The position numbers and the translations under genes were made by a program. A stretch of DNA of 64,000 nucleotides from Eumeta japonica (lineage: Eukaryota > Arthropoda > Insecta > Lepidoptera > Psychidae): the NCBI GenBank assembly GCA_005406025.1, contig BGZK01000001.1:2170001-2234000 (forward strand). Reading direction: 5' to 3'. Each line of letters begins with the position of its first letter. The stretch's first letter is position 1. The notes below the pieces were generated by a model. The model was not told the origin of the DNA. It ran no database searches and worked only from the letters and a program-made list of their open reading frames with translations. This document shows positions 10,361-22,409 of this stretch, piece by piece.

Positions 10361-11785
10361 AAAGAAGTTTATTTTGTGTATAACGAAATAGCAAAATACT
10401 GTTAATAAATTTTATGTATTATCATTAATAAATTCTTAGAACTTGTTAGAGCATGTTATTATGTCGTTAAAATTTTGTATTCTAAAAGGGAAAAGGAAAT
10501 AAATCGTTACATAAAGTCACTCTCGTGTGCGTTTATCGCTCTATCGCAAAGGCTTTATTCAAAGGCTTTATAACTCGATGATGTAATTTTGGCATAGTAA
10601 TAGGTCATAATGGTGCGCATGTATATACGTCACCCATCAACGATTAAAACGTTTTTTTTTTAAATTGTGGGACAATGTGTTAAAAAGGTTTTATCAATAA
10701 TGTTGTGTGAGTTATCGTTTAAAAGTGCTAGCTCTAAAGAATATAATCTTATTTTTATAATTGGACGGTCCTTTGCCCGTTTTCTATCTCTAAAGTTAAT
10801 ATTTAGTTTTTGATACGGTTAATAAATACGTAGTTAATTACAGGAATACTGAATATTTTTTACGACAATTCAAATGGTTGCTATAAATTAATTTTAAAGA
10901 AAAATAGATGTTTACTTACAAAGGCTTTCTAATGTGAGTATACGGTATTAATCCTTATAAAAACAGCATTGGTGCGGGACCCTCATTTTATAAGTCCGGT
11001 TCATTTTTGGCCCGTTTTTATATTATATTAGTTTTATTTGCTTTCACACTTAATCAAAAATGGTTGCAAATACAAAGTTCTAACAATGCCCAAAATACCT
11101 TTTTCTAACGATTTCTTTCATTAAATTCACATTCATATGACCGATCACTCTTCATTGAAAATAAATTTTAAAAGTATTTTCGTTCCAAAATCGAATTTTG
11201 CTAGGTATTTTTCGAATGAAATCGATAAGCAAATAAAATATAATTTGGCACGTAACTGTAACGTTTTTTCTTGCTTCGCCATTTTCAATGTCAAAACAGG
11301 ACAGTAAAAATAAAGTTCAATTCATAAAATTCAAGTAGCAAATCAAACACTCCGTCGCGTGAGGAAAGCGACGTATGCGTGTTAGCTGCGATGCTTCGCG
11401 CGCCGCCTGCGCCTGCGCCATCGCCGATAACATCAACGGCGTAATTGTCATACTTAGCCCAGCCCAGCCGACATCCGCTCGCCCACATACTTGTGTGTCC
11501 TTTGCGAATGCTTTCTTGTGCTATGCAAAATTATGCTTCAATCAAAAGTGTCAGAATAACTATCGTGATTCAATTCCTTATGATTTAAGTACATGTTATA
11601 TTAATACAATTGATATAATGAAATGCAATTGATTTGATGTAACAAACGCTCGAAAGTATTAAAAGATTGTGAGGTTTTCTTGATTTAAATTTAAAATTCT
11701 TTATCAGACTTGCAATATTTCTACTATATTAACGGTATTAGTTTTCTCTCTTAGCGGACATACAATGTGTTGCTTAATTTTTTTT
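10361..11785. other. AT-rich desert with a small GC patch
   Basis: No gene is recognised. A GC-rich patch at about 11370-11490 (GCGCGCCGCCTGCGCCTGCGCC) may be a small regulatory island. The frames over it on both strands are compositional. Confidence 0.3.
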
Positions 11786-11786
11786 T

Positions 11787-11955
11787 ATGTTGATCGATTC
11801 TGCTATTAATCTCTGTCCTGATCTCAATTCTGGTCCCGGTAGTGTTTCTTATTTCGATCCCGATTTCTCTTTTGATTCTAATCCGAATCTCGCATTCAAT
11901 TTCGACCCCGACTCATCTCAATTTGCGTTCCATTCCCGTTCTCAATACTTCTCCC
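11787..11955 (-). repeat. Degenerate hexamer array 3 (minus orientation)
   Basis: The plus strand shows the complementary units (GATCTC, GGTCCC, GATCCC, GATTTC, GACCCC), so the purine-rich strand is minus. The implied protein (repeated DPDF, DSNPN) is an artefact of six-base units read in two-codon steps. On the minus strand the array runs into GATCGATCAACATAAAAAAA, which parallels the GATCGATCAATATA junction at 25981. Confidence 0.6.
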
Positions 11956-12985
11956 TGCCCACTTTCCATTTTGTTATCGCTATCGGTCACTATTCCAATT
12001 TCCATGAATCCGTAGTAAATATTAGTTGCGAAATAAACATTTATTAAATTATAAAAAATTGACAATGTTCGTTTCGGTGTTAGCATTGGCGTGGCGGATC
12101 CGGGCCGAAATGATGCTATCATGTAAGAATACTACAGGAGAATTATTGGAACATATGTATAATTATACATTATATTGCAATCAATTTGGTAATAATTACA
12201 ATTTTCGATTTAAACAACGTCAAAACTTTACATGAATACAGTGCGTCTTTTCAAACATTTACTATGATTCGGTATTTTTTTCTTTGTATTCATAGGAAAT
12301 AAAGAAAAAAAAAGAATTAGGTCCGCTGCCGCATCAAAAAACGGAACTATAAAAAAGTGATTTATAGTCACAATATATTAACTGCATCATATTGTATATA
12401 TTACACGAGTTAAATGGTATTATTAAATACATAATTTATTTCTTCTGTGGCAAGTAACCACCATAATCTCTAATGACATCCGCAAAGACAGGACGAGTCT
12501 ATAGATATGTTCTAGAAAAATCGAAACTTATGAAAATAAGTACAAACATCGACGAAAATATTACCTTTGATAGCGTCACAAAGTCGGATAAAAACAACGA
12601 AATTGTTATAAGGAAATTAAAATTATTAATAAAAATATTGAATCAATAATTTCTAAGCTCCTAGAATGGCGTGTTAGGGTTTAACTATCCCAGCGCCGAG
12701 ACAAATCTTAAGACCTTAAGCCCTCCGCACTGATCCGCTGGCTATGACTAACGCCATTCGAAATAGATACCAAAAGGTATATTTACAAGTTAAAGAGTAC
12801 TTGTTCAAGCGCGCGCGTGTATAAACAATGTTTACATTAGATACTATCTACGTCACAGTAGTGCTGTAGTCGATTGATGTGGTCCCATTTTGTACACGAT
12901 ACTGGTACTATTACACGTTTTGACAAAGGTGGGACATTGTGATGTTTGTGACGAGTCATCGGCGGTCGCGCAATAATCGTGCTTT
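11956..12985. other. AT-rich desert
   Basis: No gene or repeat end is recognised. The block at about 12660-12780 (GGCGTGTTAGGGTTTAAC, CCAGCGCCGAGACAAATC) is less AT-rich and could be an old repeat fragment. Confidence 0.3.
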
Positions 12986-12989
12986 TCAA

Positions 12990-13620
12990 TTGTTACTACA
13001 AACAAACCAGTACGACGCGGTCGTGGTTGAATGAACCGTAGGAGCCGCCGACGTGTGTGTGCCCGGAGAGAAAAGGAGACGAAAGAATTAATGTTGAGCA
13101 CCGAGGTCGGCGGGGCGGGCTCGCGGGCGGCGGGCGGCGGGCGGCGGACGCGCGTTGCGTGCATTATGTTATGATACCCGTAATAGAGTGCGGGCGCGCG
13201 AGGGGCGCGGGCGGCGCGGGGCGGCGCGCGCGGCCCGTCACGACCGCCGGCCGAATGCCCAGCGTTCGAGATTTGAATACTAGATAATTAATATTGCTTT
13301 ATTAACTAAGGAAATATCGATTTATGAAGATATTATCCTCTTTGTGGCCGGCGGGGCCGCCGCCGCCCGATTATGCTCATCGGATTCCACGTCAATCAAT
13401 TATTGTGTAGCGGCACGACCGCAACCCGGAGCTGCGCCCGCGCCCGCGCCCGCGCATGCGCACGCGGCGTCCCGCGGCGGCCCGCCGACGGCCGCACAAA
13501 GGATGTAGTTAGCGGCGGACGATATCGTTGGCGCGAGATTTGCTTTAATTTGTTATCTTAATTCATTAATCTGCGCACGGGCCGGCCGGTCGATGCCCGC
13601 GACGCGCCCACCTACACAAT
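12990..13620. promoter_or_regulatory. GC-rich island with AT homeodomain-like cores
   Basis: CpG-dense sequence includes a CGGGCGG minisatellite at about 13118-13147 and CpG blocks at 13190-13260 and 13430-13500. These are separated by AT motifs such as ACTAGATAATTAATATTG and GTCAATCAATTATTGTG. The alternation of CpG-rich blocks with TAAT/ATTA and CAAT cores is typical of insect enhancers near developmental genes, but function is inferred. Arg/Ala-rich open frames in several phases are compositional. Confidence 0.4.
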
Positions 13621-13651
13621 CCGATACGTAACTTTGATTATATAATTCCGG

Positions 13652-13777
13652 TTATATTGAAGACTGCTGCGGATAAATCCAGCAGGATAATTTACCTTGT
13701 ATATCTCTCAATACGTTTTGTCTTAAAGAAGCAACGCCTGCAGGTGCAATATATTTCGGAACGACAACGATTTCATT
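13652..13777 (-). other. Short open segment with a donor-like site, unrecognised
   Basis: A 41-codon open minus-strand segment without ATG reads EIVVVPKYIAPAGVASLRQN near its start and contains CAAG/GTAAAT at 13696-13691, a reasonable splice donor. The peptide looks protein-like, but I recognise no family and the upstream acceptor is not clear. The nearby CTGCTG...CAGCAG pairing could instead mean a structured repeat. Confidence 0.2.
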
Positions 13778-13779
13778 TT

Positions 13780-14570
13780 AATATAAGGCAGTGCCGTCAA
13801 ATATTAAATTGACAAATATTGACTTTTATTCTTCAAAATAAAAAAAAACTGACAAAAACGTCGTTTCATGCCAAGTTCTATTATTAAAAAGCGAGATGAG
13901 ACGTATTCGCTTATAAGCAAATCGATTCCTTACTGCGTATAAATATAATGCAATTATAAATGTTGTATTACGACACCAAAAACAAAAAAAGAGTATTAGA
14001 ACCCGCATAATTGCTAGTGTATTAAATTGATAGTATATACATGAATTTCGTCTAGTACTTATTATCAAATAAACGATTTTGTAGAACAGCTATGCATGAT
14101 TTCAATCGATTGCAATTTCTGTGGTTAAGAAATTGTTGTTGTTGAGAATTGCTCAAACTAAGTCCTCTTTAAGCCTTCTTAGTAATGCCTAGAATATAAA
14201 GCGTTAACTTGCGTTCAATCACTAAAGTAAGTGACACACAGACTAACAGTAATTTTATTTATAAAAGTTTACGATGTCTCGACACAGTTCGTAGTTAAAT
14301 GAAATATTGTACTTTGACACATAAATGCACATCACGTGCATTTTAATTTACGATATGGTAATGTCTTTATCGTAAACATTATTAAATATCCTGAATACAC
14401 TATATCTTTTCGGCATCCGTATCAATTTTCTTCACCATAGATTTTAAGATAAATTTGAACTTACAATCGCTATAGCAATACATTTGTGAGCCGAGAACGG
14501 TAAACCACAAGCAATATAATTTCTGACAACCGCACAAATTACGCCAAAATAATTGGGCAATTACTTTTAG
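13780..14570. other. AT-rich desert
   Basis: Nothing recognisable is present. The minus-strand frame 13826-14068 has no domain. Confidence 0.35.
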
Positions 14571-14574
14571 TTCA

Positions 14575-14800
14575 CGGAAGCACTTAGGCGTTTATGCACT
14601 TATTGCTTTGGACACAGGGTACGGGAAAAATAATCTTTAATGTTCTAGAATTTCGTACACATCTTTATAGGTTCGCTCTCATATCTGTCTGTCTGTTCGT
14701 CCGTCACTGCCTATTTTCTCGGAATCTTCTGGATAAAGGAGTTGCGATATCGTATTTAAATGAAGTTAGACGACCGAATATTAAATATATAGTGTAAACA
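14575..14800 (+). repeat. Interspersed repeat with CTGTCTGTCTG run
   Basis: CTGTCTGTCTGTTCGTCCGTC followed by a TTTTCTCGGAATC-type stretch is typical of the 5' part of common lepidopteran non-autonomous repeats. The same layout (CTGCCTGTCTATCTATCCGTC) recurs at 19679-19703. Boundaries are uncertain. Confidence 0.35.
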
Positions 14801-15063
14801 AACAAATTTTGATTTTAGGAGGCCAACAAGAAATTTAAAAACTTCGTTCGAATGCAGCATGTCACAAATCAAACGTGTGGTTTGTAATAAAAAATATAAG
14901 TACATGTACACGAATCTACTTATTTATAGAAGTTTTTTTTTCATTTTTCTTATAATTTATCAACTGTGTGATTAAAATTAAATTTTGTGTACATATAGAA
15001 AGACTCATACTAAAATGATGGACTATGTCATTGGATGAATATTTCATCATTATATTATTATAG

Positions 15064-15448
15064 AATGAGATGAGGTGCAGAATCAAGAGTCGAGGTGGGA
15101 AACGATCGAAATCGGGAACGGAACGAAGGTTGAAATCGAGTGTTGGACTAAAATTAGAATCAAGAACGTGACCGGAACGAAGAGCAATGCCGAAATTTGA
15201 ATCGAGAGTGGGGTCGATCAGACTCGGGATCGATTCAAGGCTACCTAGTCTCGATCTAAAGTAGGACCAAAAGTGGGATCGCAGTCGGAATCAAAAGTTA
15301 GACTAATTATTATCAAGAGCAGGACCGGGATCCGGAACCGAGAACCGGATAGAGATCAGTATCGTGATTGAAAGCGTGATCGGTCGATGTATAAGATGGA
15401 GGAATTCATTCCACTTTCACGTAAGCGGAGCCAGGGGCGAAAGCAACT
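15064..15448 (+). repeat. Degenerate hexamer array 4 with tail
   Basis: One of the two longest arrays. From about 15075 to 15385 the units stay in six-base phase for long stretches (GAAATC, GGGAAC, GGAACG, then AGAATC, AAGAAC, GTGACC). The tail GATCGGTCGATGTATAAGAT is followed by GAATTCATTCC and GCGGAGCCAGGGGCGAAAGC, the diverged counterpart of the GGCGGAGCCGTGGGCAAAAG ending at 27901-27927. The shared array-to-tail junction shows that the array moved as part of one element family. Confidence 0.65.
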
Positions 15449-15895
15449 TTTTTTTAAATAGTAAAATGCATAATTCTCAATGTATTAAAGATAATAGATA
15501 TACCAAAATCGAGCATCCCCTCTTGCGTCCGAAACTAATAAGCTTAAAATTTTGAAAATAAAAGACAGAGCTCGTCGCTAACAGTTTGCAAGAGTAGAGT
15601 CTCAAGTCTATCAATTATCATAAAAAACGCAATGTAATCGTGAAAGTAAAGTATGTATAAAGTGTTTCGCGTAATTTCCCAAGAACTGATGCAATTATTT
15701 ATAGCACAAAACCCTCTTTACCTGAGTTCGACTCGCACTTGACCAGTTGTTCATATCATCAAATGAAAAAAAGCTTCGACGAAGTCTGACTTGTAAAATA
15801 TTTCTTTATGTTTTTTATAAACTATATGTTTCATCTGCAACCCATAATAAAATCACTTTCAAAGTTTAACTTTGAATACTGCGCAACTATGCAAT

Positions 15896-15970
15896 TTGTG
15901 TGCATGTGTGTGTGAGAGAGAAAATGGGTACGTGTGTGTGAGTGTGTATGTATGTGTGTACGCCGTGTAT
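15896..15970 (+). repeat. GT-rich microsatellite
   Basis: Interrupted GTGTGTGTG and GTATGTATGTGTG runs. The open frame across it (Cys/Val-rich) is a by-product. Confidence 0.7.
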
Positions 15971-16590
15971 CAACATCCTACGTCGAATAGTTCCGAATAC
16001 ACACAGACAGGCTGTAACACTGAAACGATTCCAGGCTTGAATCGAAGTGGCAAACGGTACGTTTTCAACACGGAAAAATGAAAAAGGAACCTAAACGAAA
16101 ATAGCCCTTGAACTCGCGTGTACTTTTTTATTCTGGTTTCACATTTTCTTTAAAAATCATGCGTGCAAGAGCAGAGCGGGAGACGCATCGACCCACTCTC
16201 GACGCACCAATAAGATTTCGATCGTCGTCCCCAAGCCATAAGCAAAGAATCGATAGAGGGAGACGTTATTAGCAAACAGAGAAATCCAATACATCTCATA
16301 GATCATTCGTATGAGAATGATTTTGGTATGCCTTTTTTGTAACAAAACTGGTGGATATTTCAACGTTTTTCGAACCGGTCTCCATTTTAAAATGTTGTAT
16401 AATACCCACATTCAATGCAGAATGGAGAACGTCATTTTCAGATAATTCGCATAAAATTTTCGCATAAAAGTAAAATTATGTATATGCAAACGATGCATAT
16501 CTAAATGTGTTTGTTTGTTATTTATTTACACGTTTTTCTAACGATCGTATTTCAAGCTACATACGACCAGAATCTTTCCGCATTATGCAC
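15971..16590. other. Unassigned sequence
   Basis: No gene is recognised. The minus-strand frame 16157-16411 has no identifiable domain. Confidence 0.3.
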
Positions 16591-16592
16591 TG

Positions 16593-16830
16593 ACTAGCCG
16601 TTACTCGCTCGCTTCGCTGAGCGTAAATTAAAAATAAGCAATGATTTTTTTCTCTATAATTCGAATGTGTTCGCGTGGACATGTCGTGAATTCCCGTCAA
16701 TTCTGATCCCAATCACGGCCTCGTTCTCGATATCGATTTTGGTGCCACTGTCGGGTACTGTCGCGGTTCTGATATCAATTCCAATTCGGTCGCGATACGA
16801 TCCTGATTCTCCTTTGGGCGTTGACGTCAG
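16593..16830 (-). repeat. Degenerate hexamer array 5 with CTAGT tail (minus)
   Basis: The array occupies about 16686-16830 on the minus strand (units GATCCC, GATTTT, GATATC seen on plus). Towards lower coordinates the minus strand ends with AGCGAAGCGAGCGAGTAACG and then GCTAGT (16598-16593). The same AGCGAAGCGAGCG...GCTAGT ending occurs at 17652-17628. A CGCT...AGCG pairing sits just before the CTAG end, as in Helitron termini. Confidence 0.6.
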
Positions 16831-17627
16831 TGATAACAATTCACTATTTTTGTCGGTATAAGTTACCCAACATCCTATTCACGGTCATAACTAACCTCTA
16901 TAAAAAATTTGATTACCATCCGTCAAGTTGTTAGCGCGTAGTTGAACTACAGATATGCAAATGTACATACTTTTACGTTTATAATATCATAAATAATACC
17001 CCCTACTGTACAAAAATGATTTATTTGCATTCCCTGAAATAATACTTCCAGTATGAGGTTGGATTCCGCAAACACTGTCGATCTTCTGAAAGCTTTATGT
17101 TCATAGTTTGATTAAATTTTGAATAACTTCAAAATAAAAAAAAAATCATTTTTTGGTACTTTGCACACAATGAAACTGATCGATTTCAACGTATTCAATT
17201 CTCAAAAATCAGTATGAGATAGCGTATACTGTATCAACGTCGGTTGATTTAAACAAAAAAATATGCAGAAGTACGAGTTTTCTGGGAACTATTTTTAGTT
17301 TCTCACCGAGAAAGCTGAAATTTTTAGAATAACTTTTGAGTCTTATTTTCAATTTAAAAAGTAAACTCTATAATTTTGGAGCGGATTGATTAGATTAAGG
17401 CGATCAAAAGGGTTTCATCCTGTTTAGGGTCTCCGAAAACCGGATTAATCTTGTCGATTTTGAGAAAATTGAAAAAGAAAATGAATGAATGTGGGTGTGA
17501 GCGTACAGACGAGTGTATAAATTTGCAAACCTTTTAAACGGATTAACTGTTAAATTATCTTTTTTGTTGCTAAAAATCAAATATATATGTAATATAATGT
17601 TTGTACGTAATATAAATATTGTACGTA

Positions 17628-17670
17628 CACTAGCTGTAATCCGCTCGCTTCGCTGGGTGTAACCAATTAT
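17628..17670 (-). repeat. Isolated CTAGT-type element end
   Basis: On the minus strand CAGCGAAGCGAGCGGATTAC is followed by AGCTAGT. This is nearly identical to the end of array element 5 about 1 kb away, but there is no array next to it. It marks a second element of the same tail subtype, whose other end I could not place. Confidence 0.5.
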
Positions 17671-17709
17671 GGATGTATTATAAAAGTGAATTGTATGAAA
17701 ATCCAAAAA

Positions 17710-19540
17710 TATGTAATTTTAAACCACCTACAAAGGATTCTGTGTCGAATGATCAAACTACTATACCTATATGTTAAATATATCGTTTGTAATTAATGGC
17801 CGGACAAAGATAAAATCGTTTTGATCATATACTTATCATATTATGTTAGATTTGGTTACCAAAAATTTTATTTGACTACATTGGGACGGTTAATGGAATC
17901 TATTAATCGCCAATACGCACTGCAATTCTAACACGAATTATATATTTTCTAATTAACTGAAAAACCCTTTGAAACTCGTCGCCCCTCGTCCTATCGTTTC
18001 CTTGATTTGATTTTCATTTTCAGATCAAAAATCAAATCACACTTTTTCCATGTGACCGTCAATTCGACACTTATAATTTCCAATTAATAGTGGTAGAGTA
18101 ATCAACATACGAGCCTCAAAGATACTTCAAGATGACCAAGGCTAGGCAACTTCATCAATGAAATGCAGAACTACCGACAACGATGACGATGCACCCTTGC
18201 GCTCTGGTCGACAAACGACGGGCCGATATTCCGCCTCCGTCATTGTAACTGTAAAGGGATTCAATACCTACAGGTACAATGAGATTTATTGAAAAACAAA
18301 TAGATTAATTTTCGATTTTCTTAATTGGTAATCGATAAGTAATACACTGAAATTTCAAATACCTTGGGTCAAGGTGGTACATTTATCATTAGCAGGAACA
18401 ATGTAGGTACTGATCTCACGACGGCCTCCAATAGTTTACATTCTCCAGCCCGAAGGAACGATGCCAAGTCACGCACCAGTAAACTGGGCTGGAACTGGTC
18501 GCGGTGTTTGTCAATAGGAAATGCATTAAAATAGATTTTAAACGTACTGCACCGCGATTCGTTTAATTTCATTGTGTGCATACAATTAGATTGCGTGAAA
18601 ATTGCGATAAACTTCGCCGTCACTGGTGGATTCCATTTCATTATATAATAATACTTGTATTTAAAAATTTGTAAATTTTTAAGTATTAGGTATCCATTCT
18701 TATAGAGAAACTGGCGAAGAAGAAATTATCCACTAAGTTTTTCTAAAATCTACTACGAAATATAACCAATTCGAAATAAAGATATATAGAATATTTCGTT
18801 TATCCAGCAACTATCTTACTCGATATGCATTTTTGGATTCACCGATAGTAAATCAGTACATAGTTTTTGTTGTACATTGTGTAGTTGTACATATAAGAAT
18901 TAAAAATCGAAATTATTCTGTATTTAGCCTGAGAGTAGTGTAATAATATAGTCCAAACGATCGGTTAAGTAGAATTAACGCAATGATTTTGAAACTATGT
19001 TTTTTCTCAAAACTGACGTTACTTATTTTATATAATTCCGAATTATTTATCTGCACCAAGTTATATATATGACCTTTTTTATATTGAAGTAGACTATTTA
19101 TTTATTTTAAAAATCATATTAGAATCAGGCCCGAAAAAAAGCTTAAATCCTACTAACTAAACCGCGAAGTATACCTTTGCTATTAGCCCAACTAATTATT
19201 TTTTTTAATTAAACCTAACTACTTTTTTGAAAGACTTATCACCCCAACTGAAAAATGTGATTGATAACCGTGCCTTCGTATCTGTATGCTTATATGCCCT
19301 TAAATGTATACCAAATAACTTGTATAGATTATTACGAAAGCTATTATCCGCAAGTAAATTTCATAAATGCTCTAAACACAAGTTCGGCTTTCACGTCTAC
19401 AGAGCCGGTAGATTGTAAAGCGAACTAAATAACGATGACTGTGCGGCATTATTGGACCGATCACAAAATTCACGATAAGACAATATCTCTAAATGATTCC
19501 GATTCGAAATACATTATTTGATTTTCAATTCGTCGCGAGC
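17710..19540. other. AT-rich desert
   Basis: No gene recognised. A small CpG patch lies at about 18185-18250. The minus-strand frame 18369-18641 and plus-strand frame 19227-19418 show no domain or splice context that I trust. Confidence 0.35.
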
Positions 19541-19542
19541 GG

Positions 19543-19830
19543 TGGCGGCCAAGAGAGAGAAGCGTCTTACTTTTAAATGACGCAGTACTTGGGTTCAAAT
19601 TCTGACCATAGACGAATTCACCACGAGTTTCTATGGTTTCTACACTTATAAGGAACTCTAATAAGAATATTCTCGTTGTCTGCCTGTCTATCTATCCGTC
19701 TACACCAGCTTATATTTTGGGTGAATCTACAGCGTAAAGAAGTTACGATTTGTTACATATAAATAGTTAAGAGATCCATATTACTAAAGTATAGCCTTAA
19801 TGCACACATTTTTATATTTGGAATTAATTT
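19543..19830 (+). repeat. Possible tRNA-derived SINE
   Basis: At 19543-19610 GGTGGCGGCCAAGAGAG resembles an A box and GGGTTCAAATTCTG a B box at suitable spacing. The body then contains CTGCCTGTCTATCTATCCGTC. The upstream half would not fold as a functional tRNA by eye, so I call a SINE-like repeat rather than a tRNA gene. The alternative is chance similarity. Confidence 0.3.
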
Positions 19831-20079
19831 CTATAAAGCCAGTTGGAAAATTCATATTCAGTATATTCTTAAAAAGGAAATTAGAATAAATTCGCGCAAA
19901 CTAATGCGATGACTGGTTATGCGGAACTCTTTTCACGGGCGTCCTATTCACACTTGATATACGAAGGAGCAAATTTTCTTCAGCTGCACAAATGCTGTGT
20001 TAAAAATAATTTTAAAATATAATAACATATAGTACTCTCCCCTTTGCTTAATCACTCGCGGTATCTTTGTATTTTTGGC

Positions 20080-20270
20080 AAAGCAAAGCTAGCGGCGGGG
20101 GGCGCCGGCACTTTCTTGTGTAGTCAGCTCACCCAGTCGGTTAATAATTTGTTAATGGGATACCATTAATTAGTCGGGACCCCGTCGTGGGGAACGTGAG
20201 CGTGCGTACTCCCCGGCCCGCTCCGCTCCGCTGTCTCGGACCGCCGTAATCGACGCACGCGCAGGTTTTC
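20080..20270. promoter_or_regulatory. GC island with TTAATGG dyad
   Basis: A GC-rich patch contains the dyad TTAATGG-GATA-CCATTAA (20152-20169) beside TTAATAATTTG and ATTAGTCGGGACCCCG. AT-core palindromes embedded in CpG-rich sequence suggest a homeodomain-type regulatory element. Function is inferred. Confidence 0.35.
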
Positions 20271-20885
20271 ATTCTTTATCTAACTTTAAACGATTAATAT
20301 TTGAAGACGATAAAGTTTATAATAAGTTCCGGTTAAAGTTTATAATGTACAAAACAATTTTAGTATCTGAATGCAGTAGAAATTGAAAAGTTCAAATATA
20401 TATCCATAAAATGTCTAATAACATTTTATGGATTATAAGTTTTTACGTATACTAAACATGTTAGAATTTTAAGCATGTTAGAATTCTCATTGCGCGAATA
20501 TAAATTACAGTTCTGCAGCAGCAAGATATAAGTATTATCTTTCATACTGATAAAAAATGAAGATTACGTAATAGGTATTTTCTTCATACAGAAGCTTAAC
20601 TTTTAATAATAATATTTTAAATAACCCTTCTTCACGGTTTAAAAATCCGATGTTAATATAGGTTTCAAATAGGATTTTAATTTTATAAGTAAGTACGAAA
20701 GTATTTATTTCGTAACTTTTTTTGGTTTTTAATTTTCTGTTAAATAAATAGATGTGCTAGTGACATTATGTATTCAGAAATCCGTTTAAAAAATCATATT
20801 ATTGTTTTTACAAAAGCAAACAACTTGGTTTTCATAGCGGGTAAGCACACTTACATCAGTTACGTAACGAATTAAGTAGTAGTAC
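20271..20885. other. AT-rich sequence between islands
   Basis: Contains a short local duplication (CATGTTAGAATT at 20457 and 20475). Nothing else. Confidence 0.35.
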
Positions 20886-20889
20886 GAAC

Positions 20890-21665
20890 AGTGCTGCGAC
20901 CGCCGACCGCCGCGGAGGCGCGCGGCGCGCGGGCGGTGTCGCGGCACTCTCTCTAATTAGCGCGGGCATTGTGCGCGGCGGGCGCAGCGCTCCCGACAAG
21001 CTGCGATGATTTTGTAAAGCGCTCCCGCTGCATCCTAATTAAACATAATGACGCGCGATCATAACACGGGCCCGCCGCTGCCGCCGCGCCGCGCCGCAAT
21101 TACTGCGCGTCGACGGCCGGCGCGGGCGCGGCGGTCACACTCGCGCGGCAACATATCATTTTCAGCGGTGAGACCGGTAGCTTAATAGAGTAATAGCATC
21201 GAAATGAGCGCGCGGCCGCCTCCGCCGCCGGCGCGGTTCCCACGGCGGGTCGCCCGGCCCGCGCCCGGCCCGCGCCCCGCCCGCGCCCCGCCCGGCCGGC
21301 GCTGCCGATCTCACTTCCGGCAACATACGTTCCGTCGACCCGGACGCCGGCGCCGACACGCGAACTCTTATCGAGCTGCACGACGAGCGACCTTAGCGCG
21401 CGACGAGCCGGACGAGGGCCGTGAGCTTTCGTTCGAGCTCCGCAATTTAAATTCAAATAGGCGGAATAACGGAGGGGGGCGGGCGCGATCGGCCGGCTCG
21501 CGGGGCGCGCCGCGCGACGTGCGCCTAAACAAGCGCACGGGATTCAATTTTGGTACACAAATTGAGGCAGGAGCGCGCATCGCTGTGCGGCCGAGCGCGA
21601 CCGCCCTCCGCCCTCGCGCCGGTCGCCGCGGCTACCCTCGGATCGTGACTCGCTGCAGAGGAGGG
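20890..21665. promoter_or_regulatory. GC island cluster, first block
   Basis: Dense CpG sequence with isolated AT cores: TCTCTAATTAGCGCGGGC, CATCCTAATTAAACATAATG, and TAGAGTAATAGCATCG. Open frames exist in several phases on both strands (for example 21204-21668 plus, 21100-21456 minus) and are Arg/Ala/Pro/Gly-rich without any domain, so they are treated as compositional. With the blocks at 21880, 22080 and 22410 it forms the largest GC cluster in the window. I infer a cis-regulatory region or a non-coding first exon. Confidence 0.4.
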
Positions 21666-21879
21666 TGACGATTACGATAGCGATGATTTCAGCATTATGT
21701 ACGTTCATGCGACGTACACGAATTCCTACGAGTCAGAATCATAACCCTGTCAGTCAGAATTTGTGCATTTCATTCTGCGACTACTTGCAAAATAATGGAT
21801 CACGATTCGTTTCAAAGAATAAAGCCCATGAATAATTTTTTATTTTACATTTGAGCCGATCGCTTTCGTAACTTTTACA

Positions 21880-22045
21880 GGCGACCGCGGCGGCGGCGGT
21901 TCCGCGTCGCCGCTCTCCCGACGTCGACGCGGGCTCGGGCTACTTAAATGAGCTTATAAATTAAAACGTGTAAGTCATAGCGGTAGGACGAGCGCGGGCG
22001 CGGCGGAGGGGGGCGCGTGAACGGTTTTTGTGCCGCGCGGACTAC
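21880..22045. promoter_or_regulatory. GC island cluster, second block
   Basis: GGCGACCGCGGCGGCGGCGG and CGTCGACGCGGGCTCGGG flank AAATGAGCTTATAAATTAAA. No coding frame. The composition matches the neighbouring blocks. Confidence 0.35.
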
Positions 22046-22054
22046 CGACGCTGG

Positions 22055-22350
22055 CTAATTGAATCCACTGCTCATTATAATATTTAGACAATTAAGACGG
22101 CGATTACACGGCCCGCATCTAATTACGGGACTCGGGAACCGAACCCGCAATTACGCGAGCATAATTAACGAACGCGCCCCCGCGCCGCCCGTCGCCCGCC
22201 GCCCGCCGCGCACGGGAGACGCGACCCACCGGCGAGTTATTAATATGAATCCGCTTCGCGCATGCACGCCTCCTAATTCGAGCGCTAACGCACGCCGGCC
22301 GGCTCATTACGGCGCCCGCGCCGAGCTCATCTGCATACTTTAATATCCAC
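22055..22350. promoter_or_regulatory. GC island cluster, TAATTA-rich block
   Basis: Several ATTA/TAAT cores lie within CpG-rich DNA: GGCTAATTGAATCC, CATCTAATTACGGGAC, GCATAATTAACGAACG, GAGTTATTAATATGAATCC, and CCTCCTAATTCGAGCG. This regular alternation is the strongest homeodomain-site-like signal in the window. The frame at 22059-22343 is not credible as protein. Function is inferred from motif density only. Confidence 0.4.
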
Positions 22351-22409
22351 CACGTTGTTTATTCAAATATTAGCATATTATCAAAATTATAATGAATTAT
22401 GTTATAATT

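Noticed and set aside
11787..12047. Open frame with repeated DPDF/DSNPN residues
   Set aside because: The repeats come from reading the six-base array two codons at a time. Similar frames appear at 51615, 25760 and 53913 wherever an array lies.
19543..19615. Functional tRNA gene
   Set aside because: A and B box-like motifs are present but the arms do not pair as a cloverleaf by eye. A SINE head is more likely.
21204..21668. 154-codon plus-strand ORF, and minus-strand ORFs over the same DNA
   Set aside because: All frames are open because stop codons are rare in CpG-rich DNA. No coding bias beyond composition.
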